A stretch of 38,356 nt of DNA from a virus: positions 1 to 38,356 of IMG/VR virus record IMGVR_UViG_3300032284_000365; one strand, 5' to 3'. Every line of letters begins with the position of its first letter. The first letter of the stretch is position 1. Below, one piece after another: positions 22,440 through 28,241 of the stretch. The notes under the pieces were generated by a model. The model searched no databases. It had not been told where the DNA came from and worked only from the letters and a program-made list of their open reading frames with translations. The translations under genes were made by a program, and so were the position numbers.

Positions 22440-23000
22440 TTATTCGCCTGATAGTGATTTGTATAGATTTCTTGTGATCTTGCAGTCTGTCACAGCATTA
22501 TGTAGGTTGCCTTCGATTGCAATGTTGAAGTATTTGGCCAGGGTTTCTAACTTATAGTTGGGAAACTTGTGTCTCTGTTCTTTGGTTAAAATCGCAGCCA
22601 TAACAGCTACGTCTATAGATGGCCACCAAAACCAAGAGCCATAATATTCGTCGCCGTTCTTAGAAAAGAACGATCGTAAGAATTCGTCGTCGAACCTAGA
22701 GTTATATCCAATCAGAAAGAACTTATCTTGCTTGTTGAATTTGTCAACATATTTCGCCAACAGAGAACAGAATTCGTGGTATACAACGTCTGGTTTTGGA
22801 TATGTAATTAGATCGGCTACTGTAATATTACAGATCTCAAGAGAAGACTTAGAGACTGTTTCTCCTGGGAATGGTTGAATCTTATAATCGAATTCTTCCA
22901 CCACCTCGCCGTCAATTTCTATCAACCCGGAAAGTTGAATGATAGAATGTTTGGTAGGATTTAATCCGGAGGTTTCTACGTCTAAATAGATGTTCTTCAT
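22440..23000 (-). CDS. DnaQ-like DEDDh 3'-5' exonuclease
   Basis: The 186-residue protein has the DEDDh motifs: LDVETSG (D7, E9), NSRFDDEFL (Exo II, D about 107) and HNAVTDCKIT (Exo III, about 165-174). It is an RNase T/DnaQ-fold exonuclease. T4 DexA has a similar role in degrading DNA, but I cannot equate the two. The N-terminus overlaps the upstream gene by 4 nt. Confidence 0.88.
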   Translation of the reverse strand: MKNIYLDVETSGLNPTKHSIIQLSGLIEIDGEVVEEFDYKIQPFPGETVSKSSLEICNITVADLITYPKPDVVYHEFCSLLAKYVDKFNKQDKFFLIGYNSRFDDEFLRSFFSKNGDEYYGSWFWWPSIDVAVMAAILTKEQRHKFPNYKLETLAKYFNIAIEGNLHNAVTDCKITRNLYKSLSGE

Positions 23001-23452
23001 TTAATCCAATCAGGTACAATGCCATGCTTCCAAGAAGCAAATGCCATCTTCTCTCTACGATAGTATTCGCGATATGCTTCGATTGCGTTCTCTTGTTTGT
23101 ATTGGGGCGGCATTGCCTGAGCGAACGGAGTCAGGCCAAGAGGACGTAGATTAGGAATAGGAAAAGTTTTAATTAGCTCAATAGACTTGTGGTGTTTACC
23201 ATATCTACGAGTATATTCGTTACCAACAGCAAAGGCTAGTGTCTTGAGATAATTATAGTTCTCCATAGACTCTCGCGCCCACTTAGTACAAGGATGGTTC
23301 TTGTGTGTTGGTTTGTATCCAACATCCAACCCAGACAATCTACAAGTTGTAGACAACATCTGAGCATATTCTAACGGCATCTTAACAATATGCTTATCAA
23401 TCATATACTCAGCGCACTTCACAGGATCTTGATCTAAGATGAATATGTTCAT
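22997..23452 (-). CDS. Conserved phage protein, MNIFILDxDP family
   Basis: The 151-residue protein starts MNIFILDQDPVKCAEYMIDK, then HIVKMPLEYAQMLSTTCR, and later HPCTKWARES and REYYRREKMAFASW. This motif set is conserved in many T4-like and marine phages, where it is usually annotated as hypothetical. The conserved His, Cys and Lys suggest an enzyme, but no mechanism can be assigned. It follows the tRNA cluster in transcription order. Confidence 0.75.
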   Translation of the reverse strand: MNIFILDQDPVKCAEYMIDKHIVKMPLEYAQMLSTTCRLSGLDVGYKPTHKNHPCTKWARESMENYNYLKTLAFAVGNEYTRRYGKHHKSIELIKTFPIPNLRPLGLTPFAQAMPPQYKQENAIEAYREYYRREKMAFASWKHGIVPDWIK

Positions 23453-23458
23453 AATTTA

Positions 23459-23547
23459 TGGTGGGTGCCTCGTGATTCGAACACGAAACGTCTCAGGGAC
23501 GAACAGTTTTACAGACTGCCGCAGCTAACCGTAGCTGCCTGACACCC
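23459..23547 (-). tRNA. tRNA-Tyr(GTA)
   Basis: Acceptor GGGTGTC/GGCACCC, D-stem GCAG/CTGC, anticodon loop CTGTAAA (GTA), a long variable arm (CGTC/GACG) as in bacterial tRNA-Tyr, T-arm TCGTG/CACGA and encoded CCA. Confidence 0.95.
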
Positions 23548-23552
23548 AAACT

Positions 23553-23627
23553 TGGCACCGCCGTCAAGACTCGAACTTGAAATATCTGAGTCAAAGTCAG
23601 ATGTGTTGCCAATTACACCACAGCGGT
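23553..23627 (-). tRNA. tRNA-Gln(TTG)
   Basis: Acceptor ACCGCTG/CGGCGGT, anticodon stem TCTGA/TCAGA with loop CTTTGAC (TTG), T-arm TCAAG/CTTGA, discriminator G and encoded CCA. Confidence 0.92.
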
Positions 23628-23675
23628 ACATATATATTTATCAGGGGCAAGTGCCTAGCTGTCGCCGAATAGCCT

Positions 23676-23813
23676 TCGCTTGATTGTGGGATTCGAACCC
23701 ACTCCTCCCGGTCTCACCGGTAGCTCCTCCACGAGCTCATTTCTGCTACTGCTTCTATTCTATCAACCCACTTGCAATCTGCCCGTCGACTGGCAGTGTT
23801 TTTATCGGATTGC
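23676..23813 (-). other. Degenerate tRNA-like element and adjoining hairpin
   Basis: A canonical T-arm (GTGGG-TTCGAAT-CCCAC, 23686-23702) is followed by AATCAAG but no CCA. A long-variable-arm-like hairpin CCGGT/ACCGG and an anticodon-like hairpin (AGCT/AGCT) precede it, and only five of seven acceptor pairs can form. Next to it, 23774-23813 folds as GCAATC/GATTGC with an inner CTGCC/GGCAG. It looks like a decayed class II (Ser/Leu-type) tRNA. No reading frame occupies 23628-23834. Confidence 0.4.
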
Positions 23814-23834
23814 CTAAACTACCCTGTATACAAT

Positions 23835-23909
23835 TGGCTCTCCGAGGTCGATTCGAACGACCAACCATTGCTTTATCAGTGCAAGACTCTACCGTTGAGT
23901 TATCGGAGA
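23835..23909 (-). tRNA. tRNA with Ile anticodon (GAT), duplicate of tRNA-Asn
   Basis: Acceptor TCTCCGA/TCGGAGA, D-stem ACTC/GAGT, loop CTGATAA (GAT), T-arm GGTCG/CGACC, discriminator G and CCA. It differs from the neighbouring tRNA-Asn at only two positions: anticodon GTT to GAT, and one anticodon-stem base, which leaves an A-A mismatch. The G discriminator is Asn-like, not Ile-like (A). Charging identity is doubtful. Confidence 0.85.
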
Positions 23910-23918
23910 ATGAAACTT

Positions 23919-23993
23919 TGGCTCTCCGAGGTCGATTCGAACGACCAACCATTGCATTAACAGTGCAAGACTCTACCGTTGAGTTATCGGAGA
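23919..23993 (-). tRNA. tRNA-Asn(GTT)
   Basis: Acceptor TCTCCGA/TCGGAGA, anticodon stem TTGCA/TGCAA with loop CTGTTAA (GTT), discriminator G and encoded CCA. It is the intact member of an 84-nt tandem duplication with 23835-23909. Confidence 0.94.
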
Positions 23994-24001
23994 ATGAAAC
24001 T

Positions 24002-24044
24002 TGGTAAGGATGGCGGGGATCGAACCCGCGATGACCACATCCTC
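24002..24044 (-). pseudogene. tRNA minihelix: acceptor and T-arm only
   Basis: T-arm GCGGG-TTCGATC-CCCGC and acceptor CATCCTT plus ACCA are intact. The preceding seven bases GAGGATG can pair with the acceptor strand, and only 8 nt (TGGTCATC) separate them from the T-arm. The D and anticodon arms are missing and there is no room for them before tRNA-Lys at 24058. It may be a deletion remnant or a deliberately short tRNA-like RNA. Confidence 0.6.
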
Positions 24045-24057
24045 ACATTTAAACTTT

Positions 24058-24133
24058 TGGTGATCCCGATGGGAATCGAACCCATGACGTTCGCATTAAG
24101 AGTGCGATGCTCTGCCAACTGAGCTACGAGATC
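24058..24133 (-). tRNA. tRNA-Lys(CTT)
   Basis: Acceptor GATCTCG/CGGGATC, D-arm AGCTCAGTTGGCAGAGC, anticodon stem TCGCA/TGCGA with loop CTCTTAA (CTT), T-arm CATGG/CCATC-type and encoded CCA. Confidence 0.94.
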
Positions 24134-24136
24134 AAA

Positions 24137-24213
24137 TGGTGTCCCCGGCTGGGATCGAACCAGCGACAATTCGCTTAGAAGGCGAATCCTCTATCCAACT
24201 GAGGTACAGGGAC
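24137..24213 (-). tRNA. tRNA-Arg(TCT)
   Basis: Acceptor GTCCCTG/CGGGGAC, anticodon stem TTCGC/GCGAA with loop CTTCTAA (TCT, reads AGA), T-arm GCTGG/CCAGC and encoded CCA. Confidence 0.95.
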
Positions 24214-24221
24214 ATTAAATT

Positions 24222-24295
24222 TGGTGGAGACGGAGAGAATCGAACTCTCAAGTGTGCCGTGCAAAGGCACCAGTTTCCCGTTAGCTTACGTCCCC
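24222..24295 (-). tRNA. tRNA-Ala(TGC)
   Basis: Acceptor GGGGACG/CGTCTCC includes the G3:U70 pair that defines Ala identity. The anticodon stem is GTGCC/GGCAC with loop TTTGCAC (TGC), the T-arm GAGAG/CTCTC, and CCA is encoded. Its first 15 nt are also the last codons and stop of the gene at 24281-24661. Confidence 0.93.
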
Positions 24296-24661
24296 AGGAA
24301 TTACTTCTAGACCAATTTCGGCTAAACACTTGCCGATCTCATCGGTGATTCTTCCTTCACCAACGTATTTAGTTACTGGATCGACCGTCTTTCCCATGAT
24401 CTCGGATTCCGCTGTCAGCCCAGAACAGTACCAGTTGATGTAATCTTCAGAGAACCCTAGCTGGTTGCGAATATCAGCAACGAACCCACCAGAGCTACGC
24501 CAAGAAAGACTGAACTGTTTCGTTGAGTCGCCGTCGACTGAAAAGTCATTATTACAGAACGCCGCATACCAGTTCTGTGCGAAGTAGTCTTCTTTGAATC
24601 GTTCAAGAAAAGATGATTTCTGAACTCTTGAGATAATTTCTAAATCCGACACATATTTCAT
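24281..24661 (-). CDS. Unknown protein overlapping tRNA-Ala
   Basis: A 126-residue protein. The ATG at 24661 with ACGGAG upstream is preferred over a TTG at 24679. It has a Trp/Tyr-rich middle (YFAQNWYAAFCNNDFS, LSWRSSGGFVADIR), an Asp-rich loop and GRITDEIGKCLAEIG near the end. I do not recognise the family. Its final codons GDVS-stop lie inside tRNA-Ala, so tRNA processing would cut the mRNA near its stop codon. Confidence 0.65.
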   Translation of the reverse strand: MKYVSDLEIISRVQKSSFLERFKEDYFAQNWYAAFCNNDFSVDGDSTKQFSLSWRSSGGFVADIRNQLGFSEDYINWYCSGLTAESEIMGKTVDPVTKYVGEGRITDEIGKCLAEIGLEVIPGDVS

Positions 24662-24662
24662 A

Positions 24663-24926
24663 TTACCACTCCGTTTCAACTTCCACGTTCTTCCAACCCA
24701 GATCTTTCAATTCTGTTTCCATGCAATGACCTAATCCACAATCGCGGTCCGCTTCTTCAACAAACACAGTATAACCACATTCACCATATTCGTCTTCCCA
24801 CCATCGAACACCAACCACTTGCAGATCCGCCCAGTTGATAGCACCCACAACCGTTACCGTGGTCCGGTGGGATTCTTTGATCCTGGATAACACCTTCTGA
24901 GCATCTTGTTTCAATAATGCTATCAT
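24663..24926 (-). CDS. Unknown small protein
   Basis: An 87-residue protein, basic at the N-terminus (MIALLKQDAQKVLSRIKESH) with a beta-rich VVGVRWWEDEYGECGYTVFV segment and a C-terminal acidic CMETELKDLGWKNVEVETEW. The motif order suggests a small alpha/beta fold. I do not recognise it. It overlaps the deaminase upstream by 4 nt. Confidence 0.65.
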   Translation of the reverse strand: MIALLKQDAQKVLSRIKESHRTTVTVVGAINWADLQVVGVRWWEDEYGECGYTVFVEEADRDCGLGHCMETELKDLGWKNVEVETEW

Positions 24927-25318
24927 AATACTTCCAACCCTTCCTCGCTGGTGTATATTACTCGTTTGATACCAAACTCAGCAATAGCACGTTGACAACC
25001 AAGGCACGGTTTAGAGTTACCCCACCCGTCGTTCTTCACTCGACAAACGTAGAGAGAAGCGTGCTTCAACTCATCTACAGAAAGACACCTAAGAGCATTC
25101 TTAATTGCGGCAATCTCAGCATGTAGAAAGATCTTATGTTCATCAGCAGCATATTTCTTTTGGAAAGGAGAACTCTTATACGACGGGACTCCATGAGCGA
25201 CCACCTTATTCTTGTAAACTATGGCTGCAGCCAATCTATAGTTTGCTACTCTAGGAGTAGCTGCAGCCATATGTGTAAGGTTTCGAAAGGTTTTGTGGAC
25301 CCTCGAATGATACTCCAT
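24923..25318 (-). CDS. Zinc-dependent cytidine/dCMP deaminase-type enzyme
   Basis: The 131-residue protein has the cytidine-deaminase zinc motifs HAE (H66, E68) and PCLGC (C105, C108), in a fold opening YRLAAAIVYKNKVVAHG. T4 has a dCMP deaminase (cd), but this is shorter (T4 cd is 193 aa) and the allosteric zinc segment is not obvious. It most likely deaminates a deoxycytidine nucleotide, or a tRNA/free-base substrate, to feed phage nucleotide pools; the substrate cannot be decided. It overlaps the next small gene by 4 nt. Confidence 0.82.
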   Translation of the reverse strand: MEYHSRVHKTFRNLTHMAAATPRVANYRLAAAIVYKNKVVAHGVPSYKSSPFQKKYAADEHKIFLHAEIAAIKNALRCLSVDELKHASLYVCRVKNDGWGNSKPCLGCQRAIAEFGIKRVIYTSEEGLEVL

Positions 25319-25319
25319 A

Positions 25320-25619
25320 CTAAGCAGCCGAAGTGTTTTTCTTCGAAGTCTTAGGAGCCGGAGTAGAAGGTTTTGAACTTGTCATCCACGGAGCATTAGT
25401 CTCCCAATCAGCAGGGACAATATACATCCCGCGAGAGAGACGAGTCATCTTACCATAACCATTACTACCAGAAGCAAACGCAGTGAACCCAACAGGATTT
25501 GTTTCTCCCATACTCTCTACCGTCGTACGATCATACGACTTAGCAGTAGGATACTGCGACTGCAACGTTTCCACGAAATTCTTCAATGCTTCCATACGAT
25601 CAATCTTAACACGAGCCAT
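25320..25619 (-). CDS. Stand-alone RGxYxV domain protein
   Basis: A 99-residue protein: MEALKNFVETLQSQYPTAKSYDRTTVESMG, then GYGKMTRLSRGMYIVP and a disordered Thr/Pro/Ser/Lys tail. The SRGMYIVP ending matches SRGTYHIP of the CobS-like protein at 223 and GRGLYDIS of the AAA+ protein at 26531. The helical start and this strand suggest a winged-helix-like small domain without the ATPase. It has its own early promoter at 25656-25684 and a good ribosome-binding site (AAAGGAA). Function unknown. Confidence 0.7.
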   Translation of the reverse strand: MARVKIDRMEALKNFVETLQSQYPTAKSYDRTTVESMGETNPVGFTAFASGSNGYGKMTRLSRGMYIVPADWETNAPWMTSSKPSTPAPKTSKKNTSAA

Positions 25620-25655
25620 AATTCAATTTCCTTTTCTCAAAGAGGTTACATAACC

Positions 25656-25684
25656 ATTATACCGTACAAAGGGGAGAAAGTCAA
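25656..25684 (-). promoter_or_regulatory. Early sigma70-type promoter, leftward
   Basis: On the minus strand: TTGACT (25679-25684), 17-nt spacer ending TACGG, TATAAT (25656-25661). It drives 25320-25619 and probably the downstream deaminase unit. Confidence 0.85.
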
Positions 25685-25699
25685 GTCCCGTTCGCAAAA

Positions 25700-25855
25700 T
25701 TATTCTTCGACCCACTCAGGATCTTCGGGAGCGTCATCGTATCCATCGTACTCGTGACGATAGTCGTTAGCTTCGTTTTGATTGTACTGTTCGAAGTCGT
25801 CTTGATAATACTCTTCGCACTGCACTTGTGTGTCGTAATCGTCGAAATATTCCAT
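25700..25855 (-). CDS. Tyr/Asp/Glu-rich small protein
   Basis: A 51-residue protein, MEYFDDYDTQVQCEEYYQDD and similar to the end, with about half its residues Asp, Glu or Tyr. Its ATG overlaps the stop of the gene upstream (TAATG). Highly acidic small phage proteins can mimic DNA or bind nucleic-acid-binding host proteins. That role is only a suggestion. Confidence 0.6.
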   Translation of the reverse strand: MEYFDDYDTQVQCEEYYQDDFEQYNQNEANDYRHEYDGYDDAPEDPEWVEE

Positions 25856-26052
25856 TACCGATACTCCTTGTAATCTCCGTCTGCTTCGTTATCGTTATAC
25901 CCTGCTGAGTATGCAGAAAGTTCAGCAGGATCAGTCAGGTCAACGCGCTGCAGTCCCTTAGCGTCTAACCACTTGTGGGGACTAAGTCCTCGGCGATAAT
26001 AACTATCGGCGCGGCCTCGATCGTACGGACTACCATGATATTTTGGATACAT
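25855..26052 (-). CDS. Conserved phage GSPYDRGxADSYY protein
   Basis: A 65-residue protein with GSPYDRGRADSYYRRGLSPH near the start and AYSAGYNDNEADGDYKEY at the end. This pattern (DRGSADSYYGR, then a PHxY/GYxDxE ending) is seen in many tailed phages as an uncharacterised protein. The ATG at 26052 is preferred over a GTG at 26061. The early promoter at 26174-26202 and a 19-codon leader ORF precede it. Confidence 0.7.
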   Translation of the reverse strand: MYPKYHGSPYDRGRADSYYRRGLSPHKWLDAKGLQRVDLTDPAELSAYSAGYNDNEADGDYKEYR

Positions 26053-26088
26053 AATTCTCACTCGCGTACAATAGTATTGGAAGGTTTT

Positions 26089-26148
26089 TCAACAACCATG
26101 ACCCAGGTAGAGTACCCAGGACCAGCAGACTCGCTTGGCGGTTTTCAT
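26089..26148 (-). CDS. Leader micro-ORF, 19 residues
   Basis: MKTAKRVCWSWVLYLGHGC-stop, starting about 25 nt after the -10 box of the early promoter at 26174. It is rich in Trp and Cys and lies in the leader of the 26052 gene, so it could be a regulatory leader peptide. Evidence is position and composition only. Confidence 0.35.
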   Translation of the reverse strand: MKTAKRVCWSWVLYLGHGC

Positions 26149-26151
26149 ATT

Positions 26152-26272
26152 TCTCGATCAACCTTACATAACCATTATAGCGTACAGATCGCACGAAGGC
26201 AAGTTTTCAGTGAAACTTTAATCGCTTTAGAATCAACGACTTACCGTAAGTGATTGAAAACAAAGGGAATAC
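26152..26272. repeat. Inverted copy of the 95-213 module
   Basis: Near-identical reverse complement of 95-213: the leader, TATAAT, TTGCCT, the GATTAAAG segment and the palindrome ACTTACCGTAAGT (26239-26251), ending in TTGAAAACAAAGGGAATA. Confidence 0.85.
26174..26202 (-). promoter_or_regulatory. Early sigma70-type promoter, leftward
   Basis: On the minus strand: TTGCCT (26197-26202), 17-nt spacer, TATAAT (26174-26179). Its sequence is the same as the 159-187 promoter apart from the leader. It drives the 26052-25700 genes. Confidence 0.88.
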
Positions 26273-26440
26273 AGTTCCCTCATGCATGCATGCGATTCTA
26301 TCATTTATATGCACGCGGGAAGCCACCGAAAACTCTTGCAAACGTCACACAAGCGATCCGTGTAATTGTACGGGGGAAAGGTATTCTGCGACTGTGAGAA
26401 TCGCTTGTGAGTCGTGAAAAAAGTTTATCCTTTATTTTCA
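26273..26440. other. Gene-free stretch with structured core (26348-26409)
   Basis: No reading frame is supported. A CATGCATGCATGC tract lies at 26281-26293. A 10-bp inverted repeat CACAAGCGAT/ATCGCTTGTG (26348-26357 and 26400-26409) encloses a CCGTG/TACGG hairpin (26358-26373) and an ATTCT/AGAAT hairpin (26383-26401), which together resemble a three-way junction. No promoter or terminator for it is visible, so whether it acts as DNA or RNA is unclear. Confidence 0.5.
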
Positions 26441-26493
26441 GTCACTTGCACGTAAGTCGTTGAAAACAAAGGAAATACAAATCTAGCGAAAAC

Positions 26494-26522
26494 TTGCCTT
26501 CCTCGGGTCTATACGCTATACT
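26494..26522 (+). promoter_or_regulatory. Early sigma70-type promoter
   Basis: TTGCCT (26494-26499), 17-nt spacer ending TACGC, TATACT (26517-26522). The ATG of the AAA+ gene lies 8 nt after the -10, so the mRNA is probably leaderless. The palindrome repeat at 26444-26457 stands directly upstream. Confidence 0.85.
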
Positions 26523-26530
26523 AGTATTGT

Positions 26531-27505
26531 ATGAATGAGACGAAAGCAAAACTGATCGCTGAGCTGAGCCAGAACTTCGGGGATAAGGTTTCCCGCGCTG
26601 ACCTAATGGAAACTGCCGCTAAGTATGGCATCAATCCTGGGTTTCTGACTGTGAACAAAATCGGTCGTGGTCTGTATGATATTTCGCAGTTCACTTCTGG
26701 TTCGACTTCTACGGTTTCTGCTCCGGTTGTTTCGGATGAAGAAATCCTGAACTCTCAGCGTCGGCGCTTCCGTACCCTTACTCGCATGACCGATGGTGTC
26801 ATCGCCGGACAGGTTCGCTCGGTTATCGTTTCGGGTCCTGCTGGTATCGGTAAGACCTATACGATCGAAGGTATGCTTGAGTCGGCCGCCAGCGGAGAAT
26901 CCATTACTTATACTCCTGTTCGCGGCTTCATCAAAGCGACTGGCCTGTATAAGCTGATGTGGGAAAATCGTGAAGAAAATCAGGTGATTCTGCTCGACGA
27001 TTGCGACTCTGCTTTTCAGGACGAAGTTTCGTTGAACTTGCTGAAGGCTGCGCTCGATACTTCTAAGAAACGTGTTCTGTCTTGGCGATCGGAAAAGAAT
27101 TTCTCTGACGACGCTGGCGAAAACGTTCCTAATGAATTCGAGTACAAGGGTTCTATCGTCTTCATCACTAACTTGAACTTTGAGCAGATGATTGCTTCTG
27201 GCAATAAACTAGCTCCCCACATGTCTGCTTTGATCTCTCGCTCGTTCTACATTGATCTTAACATGAACGCTCGCGAGTGCATGTTGCGAATCAAGGACGT
27301 TCTTGCTTCGACTGATATGGCGTATACGCTTGGTCTTAACAAGAAGCAGTCGGAACAGTTGGTTAATTATGTCGAGAGCAACTTCTCTCGTATGCGCGAG
27401 TTGTCTCTTCGTATGGTGGTGAAGTTGGCCAAGGTTATGGCGTTCACTTCTGATGTTGAAGACTTCATGGATGTTGCTGAAGTCACCTGCTTGAAGACTC
27501 GGTAA
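26531..27505 (+). CDS. AAA+ ATPase with N-terminal RGxYxI domain
   Basis: The 324-residue protein has an N-terminal domain of about 52 residues (MNETKAKLIAELSQNFG to GRGLYDIS) related to the start of the CobS-like protein at 223. A short Ser/Thr-rich linker follows, then an AAA+ core: Walker A GPAGIGKTYT (about 99-108), Walker B VILLDDCDS and a sensor IVFITNLNF. It lacks the extended MoxR inserts and could be a regulator, remodeller or host-interaction ATPase. It is read from a leaderless early transcript. Small genes follow in the same unit. Confidence 0.75.
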   Translation: MNETKAKLIAELSQNFGDKVSRADLMETAAKYGINPGFLTVNKIGRGLYDISQFTSGSTSTVSAPVVSDEEILNSQRRRFRTLTRMTDGVIAGQVRSVIVSGPAGIGKTYTIEGMLESAASGESITYTPVRGFIKATGLYKLMWENREENQVILLDDCDSAFQDEVSLNLLKAALDTSKKRVLSWRSEKNFSDDAGENVPNEFEYKGSIVFITNLNFEQMIASGNKLAPHMSALISRSFYIDLNMNARECMLRIKDVLASTDMAYTLGLNKKQSEQLVNYVESNFSRMRELSLRMVVKLAKVMAFTSDVEDFMDVAEVTCLKTR

Positions 27506-27513
27506 GGAGAAAT

Positions 27514-27681
27514 ATGATTCCCAAGGAAACATGGATTAAGGAAATGAACGAGTTCGGAGGAACTCTTGAAGACTGGAAGATCATGATCGAATCTCTCATT
27601 GAACGATATGGCAAGGACGCCGCGTTGTATGGCGATGCTGGTCCTAATAACATTATGTATTGTGTGGTGGAAGGAGAATAG
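27514..27681 (+). CDS. Small protein after the AAA+ gene
   Basis: A 55-residue protein: MIPKETWIKEMNEFGGTLED, then WKIMIESLIERYGKDAALYG and a short hydrophobic end. TAAGGAGAAAT before the ATG is a strong ribosome-binding site. Mainly helical; unknown family. Confidence 0.65.
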   Translation: MIPKETWIKEMNEFGGTLEDWKIMIESLIERYGKDAALYGDAGPNNIMYCVVEGE

Positions 27682-27683
27682 TT

Positions 27684-27893
27684 GTGAGCGTCGTTGCTGG
27701 TTCAATTCTATCGTATTGTTTGATTCACTTTTTGTTTGTGATGAAAACCGGATACTCTTCTTTCTATTGGGTTTCTAGGATGTTCTTTCATCTAGAAGCC
27801 ATGCAAAATGGGATGATACGCTCTATTCCTCAGTGGTTAGAATGGTGGCGGTATATGGCACATGAAGAACGCAAGACTATGGGGGGACGATAA
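27684..27893 (+). CDS. Small membrane protein, GTG start
   Basis: A 69-residue protein. The GTG at 27684 sits 7 nt after AAGGAG (27671-27676) and so is preferred over the in-frame ATG at 27660. It has one hydrophobic segment (VVAGSILSYCLIHFLFVM), then a soluble tail with two aromatic clusters (FYWVSRMFFH, WLEWWRYM). It ends in a TAATG overlap with the next gene. Unknown function. Confidence 0.65.
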   Translation: MSVVAGSILSYCLIHFLFVMKTGYSSFYWVSRMFFHLEAMQNGMIRSIPQWLEWWRYMAHEERKTMGGR

Positions 27894-28012
27894 TGGTACG
27901 TTCATTAGTGAAGTTCGAGACTTGTTTGGCAGAGATCGCTTATCTGATTGAGTGTGGGTGGGAAGTGTTCGAATCTGAGGAAGATGGATATTGGTTGAGC
28001 AAGGAGATCTGA
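27893..28012 (+). CDS. Small protein, 39 residues
   Basis: MVRSLVKFETCLAEIAYLIE, then CGWEVFESEEDGYWLSKEI. The ATG is coupled to the previous stop (TAATG). Predicted helix followed by a beta turn. Unknown. Confidence 0.5.
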   Translation: MVRSLVKFETCLAEIAYLIECGWEVFESEEDGYWLSKEI

Positions 28013-28230
28013 TCACGAAACCAAAAAAGAATCGTCCGACTTGCAAAACTAAAGGGTGTAATCTTCTGTGTGCATCTAAGGGAAAACAATATTGGCGGTC
28101 ATATTGTTCGAGGTGTAACGAAGCGTCTAATAAACAAACTCTATGTGCCAATTGTCACAGATACAAGACGTTCTTTAATAACGATCATAAGTCAGCAGGA
28201 AGAACCACCTTAGGTTTGCGTGCGCGTTGA
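27991..28230 (+). CDS. Cys-rich zinc-binding-type protein
   Basis: A 79-residue protein with TTG start at 27991 after GAGGAAG (27977-27983). Three cysteine groups: TCKTKGCNLLC, SYCSRCNE and LCANCHRYK, arranged like a small zinc ribbon or treble-clef domain, with many Lys and Arg. It overlaps the previous small gene by 22 nt. It may bind DNA or RNA, but no nuclease active site can be seen and I do not name a family. Confidence 0.55.
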   Translation: MVEQGDLITKPKKNRPTCKTKGCNLLCASKGKQYWRSYCSRCNEASNKQTLCANCHRYKTFFNNDHKSAGRTTLGLRAR

Positions 28231-28241
28231 ACAATAGAAAC

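Noticed and set aside
22997-23452. Pyrimidine-dimer glycosylase (DenV-like) call for the MNIFILD protein
   Set aside because: Its motifs do not match T4 DenV, and I could not support a repair function.
23676-23767. Canonical tRNA-Ser or tRNA-Leu
   Set aside because: The acceptor pairs in only five positions, the anticodon loop has the wrong length and no CCA is encoded. It is reported as a tRNA-like element.
23684-24007. 107-residue plus-strand frame with an internal repeat
   Set aside because: The repeat is the duplicated tRNA sequence read on the opposite strand; no start site fits.
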